A stretch of DNA of 64,000 nt from NCBI GenBank assembly GCA_965248995.1, contig CBDFKY010000014.1, positions 186,001-250,000 of the forward strand, given 5' to 3'. Shown in pieces: positions 50,801 through 58,086 of this stretch. The translations under genes and the position numbers were made by a program. Numbering within the stretch: position 1 is the first letter of the stretch; each line of letters opens with the position of its first letter. The notes beneath the pieces are model-generated. The model was given only the letters and a program-made list of their open reading frames with translations, had not been told where the DNA came from and made no database searches. This DNA comes from CBDFKY01 sp965248995 (GTDB lineage: Bacteria > Pseudomonadota > Alphaproteobacteria > Rickettsiales > UBA998).

Positions 50801-51878
50801 TCAGGACGCCGCGTGCAGCCGCTTCTTCAGGAATGCCAGCACCAGGATTTCCTCGTCGCTGAGATGGTCGTACCCCTCCCGCATTTCCCGGTCGATGTCC
50901 TGACGTAACTGTTCGGTGAAACCGCCTTCCATATAGGCGGTGATGATTTCGGGGTGGACGTAGCATTTGCGGCAGATGCTCGGCGTGTTGCCGAGCTTTC
51001 TGGCGACGTGCTCGATCGCCGCGACCACGTGTTTCTTGGCCTGCGCGGCGCTGTCATAGTGTTCGTATTCCTGCAGCGCGATGGCGGCAAGGACCGTGCC
51101 GCTGAACGTGCGGAAATCCTTGGCGGTGAAATGTTCGTTGGTGATCTCCCGCAGGTAGCCGTTCACGTCCGCGGAGCCGATGCTGTGCACCGCGCCGTTT
51201 CCGTCCGTATATTTGAACAGTTCGTGCCCCTCGATCTCCTCGCAGGCGCGGATGACGGAAGCGATGCGCCGGTCGCTCAGTTTCACGTCCCACTGCTTGC
51301 CGGACTTGCCCTTGAAATGGAAGCGGACGGTCTGTCCGCTCACATCCACATGCTCCTCGCGCAGCGTGGTGAGGCCGTAGGATTCGTTACTCTTCGCATA
51401 TTCGTCGTTGCCGACGCGGATCATGGTGCGCTCAAGCAGGGTGACGACGGTGGCGAGGATTTTCTGACGCGTCAGGCCGCGCTGCGACAGATGCGCCCTG
51501 GTGGCGGCGCGGATGCGGGGCAGGGCTTCGCCGAACGCCAGCATATGGTGGAATTTGGAGGCGTCGCGTATGATGCGCCACTGCGGGTGGTAGCGGTACT
51601 GCTTGCGTCCGCGCGCGTCGATGCCCGTGGCCTGCAGGTGCCCGTCGAGGTGCGGGCAGATCCATACGTCTTTATACGCGGGCGGGATGGCGAGTTTGCG
51701 GATGCGTGCGATGTCCGCTTCGTCGGTCACGCGCTCGCCTTTCGCCGTGAAGAATACGAACTGTTTGCCCTTTTTTTTTGCGTGTGATTCCGGGAGTGGT
51801 ATCGTGTACGTAGCGCAGCCCCTCCGCGGTTGCGAAACAGGCGGGGTCATGAATGTCGCAATGGAGAACTGAATGCAT
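50801..51878 (-). pseudogene. DNA topoisomerase IB, frameshifted near the N-terminus
   Basis: Poxvirus-type topoisomerase IB relaxes DNA through a 3'-phosphotyrosine. The start lies in one frame (ATG 51878: AEGLRYVHDTTPGITRKKKG) and the body in another (KGKQFVFFTAKGERV onward), joined at an A9 run (51771-51779); eight A would restore one frame. The body is intact: KYR-like IRVGNDEYAK with catalytic Arg, and the nucleophile Tyr in CRKCYVHPEI. The body frame alone has an ATG (51850) but would lack part of the N-terminal domain. It may be a true mutation, a phase-variable tract or a sequencing error. Confidence 0.85.
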
Positions 51879-51961
51879 GGAATTACGTTGTCATTGTCAT
51901 GAAAGCGACATGGTAGTGCGCTATTTTGAATATAGAGTATTTAACATAAGGAAGTAATGGT

Positions 51962-52390
51962 ATGGCTGAAACAGATATGGGAAAGACGATTTCATCGCTC
52001 CTGAGCTCCGGCATGGAAGCGCTGAAAGGGGTCTTCGCATGGCTCATGGAACAAGGGCAGAAACTGTTCGCCGGAGGCAAGGAGAACGCCGCCAGCGTCG
52101 CTTCCAACCCGCTTGCGGCAGGTGAAAGCATGAAGGCCGAGATTTCGAACCTCATGAAGGAGAACGGGATCACCGTGACGGACCTCCTCAATCCGGACGG
52201 CACCCCCAAGGCTGCCGCCAGTCTGACCCCCGCTGCCAAGAAGGTACTGGATCTGTCCGCAGCGCTGGCCAAGACGGATGCGGGGAAAGTCCTGATCAAC
52301 CAGATGCAGCAAGAGTTTTCTCCGGCCGGTAGCGGCTCGCTCAACGCCCAGATTCCAGTGCCGGCACGGGAAGGGATCTCCCGCGTCTGA
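51962..52390 (+). CDS. Hypothetical helical protein
   Basis: AAGGAAG precedes ATG 51962. The 142-residue protein has an amphipathic N-terminal helix (ISSLLSSGMEALKGVFAWLM), then Ala/Lys-rich helical sequence and a Gly/Ser/Pro end. No signal peptide or known motif is visible. It converges with the GAF protein gene and is divergent from topoisomerase IB. Confidence 0.55.
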   Translation: MAETDMGKTISSLLSSGMEALKGVFAWLMEQGQKLFAGGKENAASVASNPLAAGESMKAEISNLMKENGITVTDLLNPDGTPKAAASLTPAAKKVLDLSAALAKTDAGKVLINQMQQEFSPAGSGSLNAQIPVPAREGISRV

Positions 52391-52402
52391 AATAACGTCT
52401 GC

Positions 52403-53545
52403 CTAAAGGGGTTGCACGGCGCCCGCCGTTCCGGTAGAACCCGGAACCGCTTCCGATGCCGCCGCATCGCGCAGCATGACCGAGAGAACGCCCGCCATCA
52501 TCTGCAGCGTGTTCATATCCTCCATACTGAAAGCATGGGCGCGCACCGAAGCGATTTTAAGTACGCCTGTCGTCTGTTTCCGGTGGATGAGTGGTACGAC
52601 AATCATGGAGCGCAGCCCCACCTGGCGGCATAATTCCTTATTGACGCGCTCATCGGTTTCACTGTCCGCGCAATTCAGCGGTGTCGCCGAGGTGACGCAC
52701 AGGCCGGAGAGGCTTCCTTCCGCCTTGAGCCGGAGGCCAATATGGTGCTTCATCATGCCACTGGCGGCGCGGTAGACCATTTCATCGCCTTCCAGCAGTT
52801 CAATCACCGCGCCGTCCGCCTCCGTGATCTGCCGGCTACGCATCGCGATCATGTTCATCGTGCTCTGGAGGTTGAGGCGCTGAAAAATGATTTCCTGCTG
52901 CATCTCGACGATGCTCGTCATGCTCGCCGTGATGCCGCGCTGCATCGAAGACATCTCGGTTTCCGCCTTCAGGAGTTTCTCAACGGTATTGGCCTGCCGC
53001 TGCATCAGAAAATATGCCAGAAGGATCAGGAGATACACCATGGCAACGCCGCTCAGAAAGAAAATGCGGGAAGTATGCATCGCCGAGCGCCATTCCCATT
53101 CGCGGTGTCTCAGCAGGCCGATCTCTTCCTGACGCGACACGCTGATCTGTTGCGCCAGATCGGTATCCGCGGCAGCCGTATCCGCCGCCATGTTCACTAG
53201 CCGCTGTTCGAGCGCCCGGCGCAGGGAGCCGATAAGCCTTTGCTGCACGGGATTATCTTTTGTCAGCGTTTTAATGAGGTCAACGGTCTGGCGGACAGAG
53301 TCGGCGGTGGCAAGAAAACGTTTTTGCATGTCCGGCCCGGAAGTCTGGAGATACGCCTGCTGTTCCACCTGCATCTCGGAAATTTTGCCGGACAACATCG
53401 CCAGCTGGCTCAATACCTCATGCGTATGCGTGACCCAGCGGCCCTGTTCCATCTGCGCTTCCGGAACACCGCCGATGTAGAAGCCCATCGCTCCAAGCAG
53501 CAGGGTAATAATGATAAAATGATAAAGTGAGCCTTTTAGCACCAT
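52403..53545 (-). CDS. Membrane sensor with periplasmic helical domain and GAF domain
   Basis: The start at ATG 53545, with GGA upstream, gives 380 residues. A first membrane helix (about 7-25) and a second (about 160-182) enclose a periplasmic four-helix, CHASE3-like domain. A coiled coil then leads to a cytoplasmic GAF domain (about 215-360: GAVIELLEGDEMVYRAASG, LCVTSATPLNCADSETDERVN, RSMIVVPLIHRKQTTGVLKI). No kinase, cyclase or methyl-accepting domain follows, so its output must come from a partner. Similar GAF modules sit in phytochromes and histidine kinases. Confidence 0.78.
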   Translation of the reverse strand: MVLKGSLYHFIIITLLLGAMGFYIGGVPEAQMEQGRWVTHTHEVLSQLAMLSGKISEMQVEQQAYLQTSGPDMQKRFLATADSVRQTVDLIKTLTKDNPVQQRLIGSLRRALEQRLVNMAADTAAADTDLAQQISVSRQEEIGLLRHREWEWRSAMHTSRIFFLSGVAMVYLLILLAYFLMQRQANTVEKLLKAETEMSSMQRGITASMTSIVEMQQEIIFQRLNLQSTMNMIAMRSRQITEADGAVIELLEGDEMVYRAASGMMKHHIGLRLKAEGSLSGLCVTSATPLNCADSETDERVNKELCRQVGLRSMIVVPLIHRKQTTGVLKIASVRAHAFSMEDMNTLQMMAGVLSVMLRDAAASEAVPGSTGTAGAVQPL

Positions 53546-53599
53546 TTTTCCATTGTACGGCTTTTCGGCAGGTTTTGACAAAGAATTTCTATGATCGCC

Positions 53600-55168
53600 T
53601 TACAGCATGCCTTCCAACGCCTGCATCTTGTCCGCCTCATCCGCCGGCTTATCCCAGCGGATGCGGTGGATGCGGGGGAAGCGCAGCGCGTAGCCGGATT
53701 TATGGCGTTTGGAACGGTTGACGGCGTCGAAGGCGATTTCGAAGACCAGTTCCTTTTTCACTTCCACCACCGGGCCGAACGCCTGCAGGATATGGTGGCG
53801 GACCCATTTGTCGAGCAGTTTCAGTTCCTCGTCCGTGAACCCGAAATAGGCCCTGCCGATGGGGAGGATCTCGTTGCCTTTCCACAGGCCGAACGTGTAG
53901 TCCGAGTAGTAGGAGGAGCGTTTGCCGGTGCCGCGCTGGGCGTACATCAGGATGGCGTCGACCAGTTTCGGGTTGTTCTTCCATTTGTACCACGGGCCGG
54001 TGGGGCGGCCCGCGACATAGGCGCTATCGCGGCGCTTGAGCATCAGCCCCTCAATGGTCGGGTGGGAGGCGACGCTGTCGCGATGCGCCGCCAGTTCCTC
54101 CATGTCCCGGAATGGAATTTCGGGCGATATCTCCATCTGTGGCGGGGCGTGCCGGGACAGCGCTTCCACAAGCAGGCGACGGCGTTCATCGTAAGGGAGG
54201 GCGCGGATATCCGTTCCTTCCAGTTTCAGCGCGTCGTAAACGATGATCGCGGTTGGGTATTCCGCCATCAGTTTGGCGGAAGGGCTTTTGCGGTTGAGAC
54301 GCTGCTGCAGGGCGTTGAAACTGGCGATTTCTTCGCCGTGCTTGACCAGCAGTTCGCCGTCGAGCGTGCCTTCGAAATTGAGGCGGGCGAGCACGTCGGG
54401 GAAGGCGTGGCCGATATCGTCGCCGGTGCGGGTGAACATCGCCTTGCCGAGCGGGCCGTTCACCAGCTGGATGCGGATCCCGTCATATTTCCATTCGGCG
54501 GCGTAAGTTTCCGCCGTGATGCGGGGCACGTCCTTTTCCTCCAGCGGATGGGCGAGCATGACCGGGGTGAAGGTGATGTTCCCGGTGACGTGCGGCGCTT
54601 CCGCCTTCCCTTCCAGCCAGGCGAACAAAGAGAGATACGGCGCGCCGAGGCCGTGCCATACGGATTCGACCGCCTCCACCGGCTGGTTTCCGAAGGTGGC
54701 GAGCGCCTGTTTTACGGCGCGGGCCGAGACACCGATGCGCAGGTTCCCCGCTCCGATTTTCAGCAGCGCCCAGCGCTTGGGCGAAGTCATGCGGTCGAGC
54801 AGAGAGGTTACGTAGGCGGGCAGGGCCTCCTTGGAACTGGCCTGCAGGCGCTCCACCACCTCGTGCAGCGCAGGCAGCTCACCGCCCACCGTACCGCTTC
54901 CCGGCCACAGATGCGCCACGGTTTCCGACAGTTCGCCGACATATTCATGGCACATGGCGAGCAGGGTGGGATCGACACGCTCCCGGATCAGTTCCAGCAC
55001 CATGGTGCGGCGGAAATGAGGGATGCTGAGCGTGCCCGCGATGATGGCCAGCGCGTAGCCCCGGTCGGGGTCGGGGGTCGTGGTGAAATACTCGCAGAGG
55101 ATGCGTTCCTTGCTGAGGGTCGCGTGGGTGTAGTAGAGGGTTTCGAGCAGGGCGGAGAAATGTTTCAT
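53600..55168 (-). CDS. ATP-dependent DNA ligase, ligase-associated cluster type
   Basis: The enzyme seals nicks via a lysyl-AMP intermediate. The 522-residue protein has an N-terminal helical DNA-binding domain (1-200), the adenylation motif AEWKYDGIRIQLV (Lys nucleophile), FEGTLDGELLV, EGLMLKRRDSAYVAGRPTGP and WYKWKNNPKLVDAI, then an OB domain. It belongs to the bacterial class usually encoded with an MBL-fold exonuclease, a DEXH helicase and a phosphoesterase, all present here within 8.3 kb. It would follow the exonuclease in one operon but for mazEF between them. Confidence 0.93.
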   Translation of the reverse strand: MKHFSALLETLYYTHATLSKERILCEYFTTTPDPDRGYALAIIAGTLSIPHFRRTMVLELIRERVDPTLLAMCHEYVGELSETVAHLWPGSGTVGGELPALHEVVERLQASSKEALPAYVTSLLDRMTSPKRWALLKIGAGNLRIGVSARAVKQALATFGNQPVEAVESVWHGLGAPYLSLFAWLEGKAEAPHVTGNITFTPVMLAHPLEEKDVPRITAETYAAEWKYDGIRIQLVNGPLGKAMFTRTGDDIGHAFPDVLARLNFEGTLDGELLVKHGEEIASFNALQQRLNRKSPSAKLMAEYPTAIIVYDALKLEGTDIRALPYDERRRLLVEALSRHAPPQMEISPEIPFRDMEELAAHRDSVASHPTIEGLMLKRRDSAYVAGRPTGPWYKWKNNPKLVDAILMYAQRGTGKRSSYYSDYTFGLWKGNEILPIGRAYFGFTDEELKLLDKWVRHHILQAFGPVVEVKKELVFEIAFDAVNRSKRHKSGYALRFPRIHRIRWDKPADEADKMQALEGML

Positions 55169-55261
55169 TTTGCTGCCATATCAAAGAAGCAGAAGGAGGT
55201 CGTTGTCAAATGATGAAAGGCATGTTAAAGTGTATTCATTGTATAAACATATGAGCATACC

Positions 55262-55543
55262 ATGGAACTGCATCAGGAAATAGGCAAATGGGGGAACTCA
55301 CTTGGATTACGTATTCCGAGCGCGGTAGCGGAATCCATCGGGCTTCGCCAGGGCGACGATGTGAGCATTGTCGTCAAGGACAACGCGATGGTGATCACGC
55401 CTTCCAGACAACGCACCTTGGAGGAACAGCTGGCCGGTTTCGATATGGAAGCGGCGTGCAGAGCCTATACGGACTGTGATCCTGTCCCCGAAGACGTCGC
55501 GGATTTTATCCGCATGGAGCCGGCAGGGCGTGAACTATTGTGA
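55262..55543 (+). CDS. mazE: MazE-type antitoxin (AbrB fold)
   Basis: The 93-residue protein has the swapped-hairpin DNA-binding start (IGKWGNSLGLRIPSAVAESI, then GLRQGDDVSIVVKDNAMVIT) and an acidic C-terminus that would wrap the toxin. It overlaps the mazF start (GTGA). The pair would be autoregulated, as in other mazEF operons. It lies between the divergently oriented parts of the repair cluster, on the strand opposite to ligase and exonuclease. Confidence 0.92.
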   Translation: MELHQEIGKWGNSLGLRIPSAVAESIGLRQGDDVSIVVKDNAMVITPSRQRTLEEQLAGFDMEAACRAYTDCDPVPEDVADFIRMEPAGRELL

Positions 55544-56910
55544 GCTATGTCCCAAAACGTGGTGATTACGTGTTCGTCAATCTCAGTCCCACGGTCGGGC
55601 ATGAGCAACGGGGGCATCGGCCTGCGCTGGTCATTTCCAATGACGCGTTCAATGGGTATGGGACCTGCTTCGTCTGTCCGATCACGTCGAAGGCGAAACT
55701 GAACCGTCCGTTCACCGCGGTAAGTTATGTTGGCGGCGCAGAGGGCACTATTTTAGTGGAACATACCCGATCGATCGACTGGCAGGCGAGAGGGGTTACG
55801 TTCGGTAATGCGGCGGACGCGGAAACGGTCAAGCAGGTGCAGATGCTACTGGCGGCGCTGATACTGGCGCTAATCGCTGTCATCCTCATACCCCAGCAGG
55901 TGCAGCGCCTGCGCCTTGAATCCCTTTTGCTTCGCGTAATAGACCAGCGCATCGGCCCGCCCGTGCGTCACCCAGACTTCCGGTGCACCGACATCGTCGA
56001 GCGTCTGGGTCAGCTCATTCCAGTCGGCGTGGTCGGAGACCACCAGCGGCAGTTCCACGCCTTTCTGCTTGGCGCGGGCGCGGATGCGCATCCAGCCGGA
56101 GGCGGCGACGGTGAGCACTTCCGGCAGTTTACGCGACCAGCGGTCGTCCAGCGCCGAGGGCGGGCTGAGCACGATTTTTCCGGCGAGGGTTTTGGCGTTC
56201 TCGACCGTTACCTGCTCCAGCGGACCGAGCGGGATGCCGGACTCCGCGTACAGTTGGCAGAGTTTCACCATCGCGCCGTGCAGATAGATCACTTCATCAT
56301 ATCCCTGCCGCCGCAGCTCCATAATTACCCGCTGGCATTTGCCGAGCGCGTACACCCCCACCTGGTGGCAGCGCTCCGGAAACAGGGCGAGCGATTCGCG
56401 CAGCCGGGCGATTTCTCCGGCGATCGGTGGATGGGTGAACACCGGCAGGGCGAAGGTGGCTTCGGTGACGAAAACGTCGCAGGGAACAGGTTCGAACGGG
56501 TCGCAGGTGGGATCGGGGGAGCGTTTGTAGTCACCGGAAAAGACGATGGACGCTCCCTGATATTCCAGCCTCGCCTGCGCGCTGCCCAGGATATGACCCG
56601 CCGGGTGCAGGCTGACCTTCACCCCCTGATAATCCGCTGCCTCACCATAGGAGAGCGGCCGCTCCTGTTCCTTGGCGTGGTCTTCGCCGTAGCGCACCCG
56701 CATGATGGCCAGCGTCCCGGGTGTCGCGCTCACAGTGCCGTGACCCGCCCTCGCATGGTCGGCGTGGCCATGGGTCACCACTGCGTGCGGAACGGGGCGC
56801 ATCGGGTCGATGTAGAAATCCCCCGGTTTGCAGTAAACCCCTTCGGGGCGGATTTCGATCCATTCTTTAGGGTGCATGAATGTGGGCCTCTTTCGCCTGA
56901 TGAGCTTTAA
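55540..56910 (+). CDS. mazF: MazF-type toxin without its own stop codon
   Basis: MazF is an mRNA interferase. The first 108 residues are a complete-looking toxin: YVPKRGDYVFVNLSPTVGHE with the conserved basic loop (QRGHRPALVIS), FVCPITSKAK and the last helix (AETVKQVQMLLAAL). The frame then stays open for a further 350 codons, antisense to the exonuclease gene, to 56910. The original stop was probably lost when the module landed against the exonuclease's 3' end. The tail is not a real domain; a fused product could be unstable. Confidence 0.75.
   Translation: MSYVPKRGDYVFVNLSPTVGHEQRGHRPALVISNDAFNGYGTCFVCPITSKAKLNRPFTAVSYVGGAEGTILVEHTRSIDWQARGVTFGNAADAETVKQVQMLLAALILALIAVILIPQQVQRLRLESLLLRVIDQRIGPPVRHPDFRCTDIVERLGQLIPVGVVGDHQRQFHAFLLGAGADAHPAGGGDGEHFRQFTRPAVVQRRGRAEHDFSGEGFGVLDRYLLQRTERDAGLRVQLAEFHHRAVQIDHFIISLPPQLHNYPLAFAERVHPHLVAALRKQGERFAQPGDFSGDRWMGEHRQGEGGFGDENVAGNRFERVAGGIGGAFVVTGKDDGRSLIFQPRLRAAQDMTRRVQADLHPLIIRCLTIGERPLLFLGVVFAVAHPHDGQRPGCRAHSAVTRPRMVGVAMGHHCVRNGAHRVDVEIPRFAVNPFGADFDPFFRVHECGPLSPDEL
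55870..56877 (-). CDS. MBL-fold exonuclease, DNA-ligase-associated
   Basis: The 335-residue protein is a metallo-beta-lactamase/beta-CASP nuclease. The metal motif THGHADHARAGH lies near residue 35, with later ligands in HPAGHILGSAQ, FSGDYKRSPD and SDHADWNEL. It is the typical exonuclease partner of the ATP-dependent ligase and acts on DNA ends. Its 3' end is overlapped antisense by the extended mazF frame. In other genomes the ligase gene follows at once; here 700 bp with mazEF intervenes. Confidence 0.92.
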   Translation of the reverse strand: MHPKEWIEIRPEGVYCKPGDFYIDPMRPVPHAVVTHGHADHARAGHGTVSATPGTLAIMRVRYGEDHAKEQERPLSYGEAADYQGVKVSLHPAGHILGSAQARLEYQGASIVFSGDYKRSPDPTCDPFEPVPCDVFVTEATFALPVFTHPPIAGEIARLRESLALFPERCHQVGVYALGKCQRVIMELRRQGYDEVIYLHGAMVKLCQLYAESGIPLGPLEQVTVENAKTLAGKIVLSPPSALDDRWSRKLPEVLTVAASGWMRIRARAKQKGVELPLVVSDHADWNELTQTLDDVGAPEVWVTHGRADALVYYAKQKGFKAQALHLLGYEDDSD

Positions 56911-56985
56911 AAATTGCGTGATCGCTCAAGGTATAATATAGTAATCTGGTCCTTACGTTAAACTTCTTCTGAAGTTCCCCCTTAA

Positions 56986-57291
56986 ATGAAACAAGCTTAT
57001 CGTCAAACGGCGGATCACTTTTTGATTCATACCGCAGTCGAGGCCGAATATGAGGAGATGATCGCACGCATCAAGGCGATGAATCCTGCGGTTTTCATGG
57101 AAGATTTACAGGAGGAGCTTCCGCCAAAATTTACGAGAGGCATGTTCGTTCTGGGCAATTCCAGATTGCATTTTTCCGAAGATTTTCGCAATGAAACGAT
57201 GTATATTTTTCTGGCACCTTCCCCTTTTATGATGCAATATATCATCACTGCAAGGTTAAAACTGACGCAATTGCCGCAATTGCTGGCATAA
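56986..57291 (+). CDS. Hypothetical protein, 101 residues
   Basis: A cytoplasmic-looking protein with an acidic helical start (HTAVEAEYEEMIARIKAMNP) and a beta-rich middle (RGMFVLGNSRLHFSEDFRNE). It has its own terminator directly downstream, supporting expression. Divergent from the exonuclease gene. No family recognised. Confidence 0.6.
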   Translation: MKQAYRQTADHFLIHTAVEAEYEEMIARIKAMNPAVFMEDLQEELPPKFTRGMFVLGNSRLHFSEDFRNETMYIFLAPSPFMMQYIITARLKLTQLPQLLA

Positions 57292-57303
57292 AACGTCCTT
57301 ATT

Positions 57304-57328
57304 CTCCGTAGTTACGGAGTTTTTTTTT
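57304..57328 (+). terminator. Terminator of the 101-residue gene
   Basis: CTCCGTA/TACGGAG hairpin followed by nine T. Confidence 0.85.
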
Positions 57329-57446
57329 ATTCTCTTTCTTTTCCTCTTTTTTATATGCAGATGCCAACTCATTACTTTTCGCTTATCCGCAATCGCCTAA
57401 TGTTGTTTTGAGACTGAAAAACACTTTACGGAAATCAGGAGCGATT

Positions 57447-57998
57447 ATGTCAATTATGGAAAAAATGCAGGAAGCGGTCGGAGTGACCCCGACCTATACG
57501 AATCAGGAACGCGAGGAAATTCGCGCGAAAGCGAAAAGCCAAGCGACCGCCAAGTGGTTCACCATGGTGCTGGATCACCATAAACAGATCGAAGCGGCGT
57601 TCGCGGCGCTGAAGCAGACGAAAACCGTTGCGGAACGCAAGGCGGCGCAGGAAAAGCTCGCTACCCTGCTGACCGGTCACTCGATCGCCGAGGAAGTGAT
57701 CGTTTATCCGTTCATGAAAATCGATACGTCTTCTATGGATGCGAAACATGCCTATGAAGAGCAGTCGATGGCCAAGATGGAACTGGTGGCGCTCGATGAG
57801 ATTCCCAATAAAATCAGCAAGGAATATGATGAAAAGCTGGAGGAAATCCGTCTGGCCGTGACGCATCATATGGTCGAGGAAGAGCGTGACTTTTTCCCGG
57901 AACTGCAGGAAAAAGCCGATGCGGAAGAAAACCGCAAGATCACCCAGCATTATGAAGCGGAATTCAACCGTTACCTGCCGGCGCTGAAGGCGGCGTAG
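57447..57998 (+). CDS. Hemerythrin HHE-domain protein
   Basis: Hemerythrin-like proteins hold a di-iron site in a four-helix bundle and bind oxygen or respond to redox stress. ATG 57447 with CAGGAGCG upstream gives 183 residues. Metal-ligand pattern: His in VLDHHKQIEAAF, His/Glu in TGHSIAEEVIVYPF, His in AVTHHMVEEERDFFPEL. A flexible N-terminal 30 residues precede it. It is single-domain, with its own terminator. Confidence 0.87.
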   Translation: MSIMEKMQEAVGVTPTYTNQEREEIRAKAKSQATAKWFTMVLDHHKQIEAAFAALKQTKTVAERKAAQEKLATLLTGHSIAEEVIVYPFMKIDTSSMDAKHAYEEQSMAKMELVALDEIPNKISKEYDEKLEEIRLAVTHHMVEEERDFFPELQEKADAEENRKITQHYEAEFNRYLPALKAA

Positions 57999-58030
57999 AA
58001 CGGATCCGGCCTATCTAACGTTTCAGGAAA

Positions 58031-58057
58031 AAAGGCCGTGTCATGCGGCCTTTTTTT
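58031..58057 (+). terminator. Terminator of the hemerythrin gene
   Basis: GGCCG-TGTCATG-CGGCC hairpin followed by seven T. Confidence 0.85.
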
Positions 58058-58086
58058 CGTATCCCGCGATCGTTATGGTATAGGGG

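Noticed and set aside
53591..55213. 540-residue plus-strand frame inside the ligase gene
   Set aside because: Same reason: the minus strand carries the conserved ligase motifs, and the plus-strand translation shows none.
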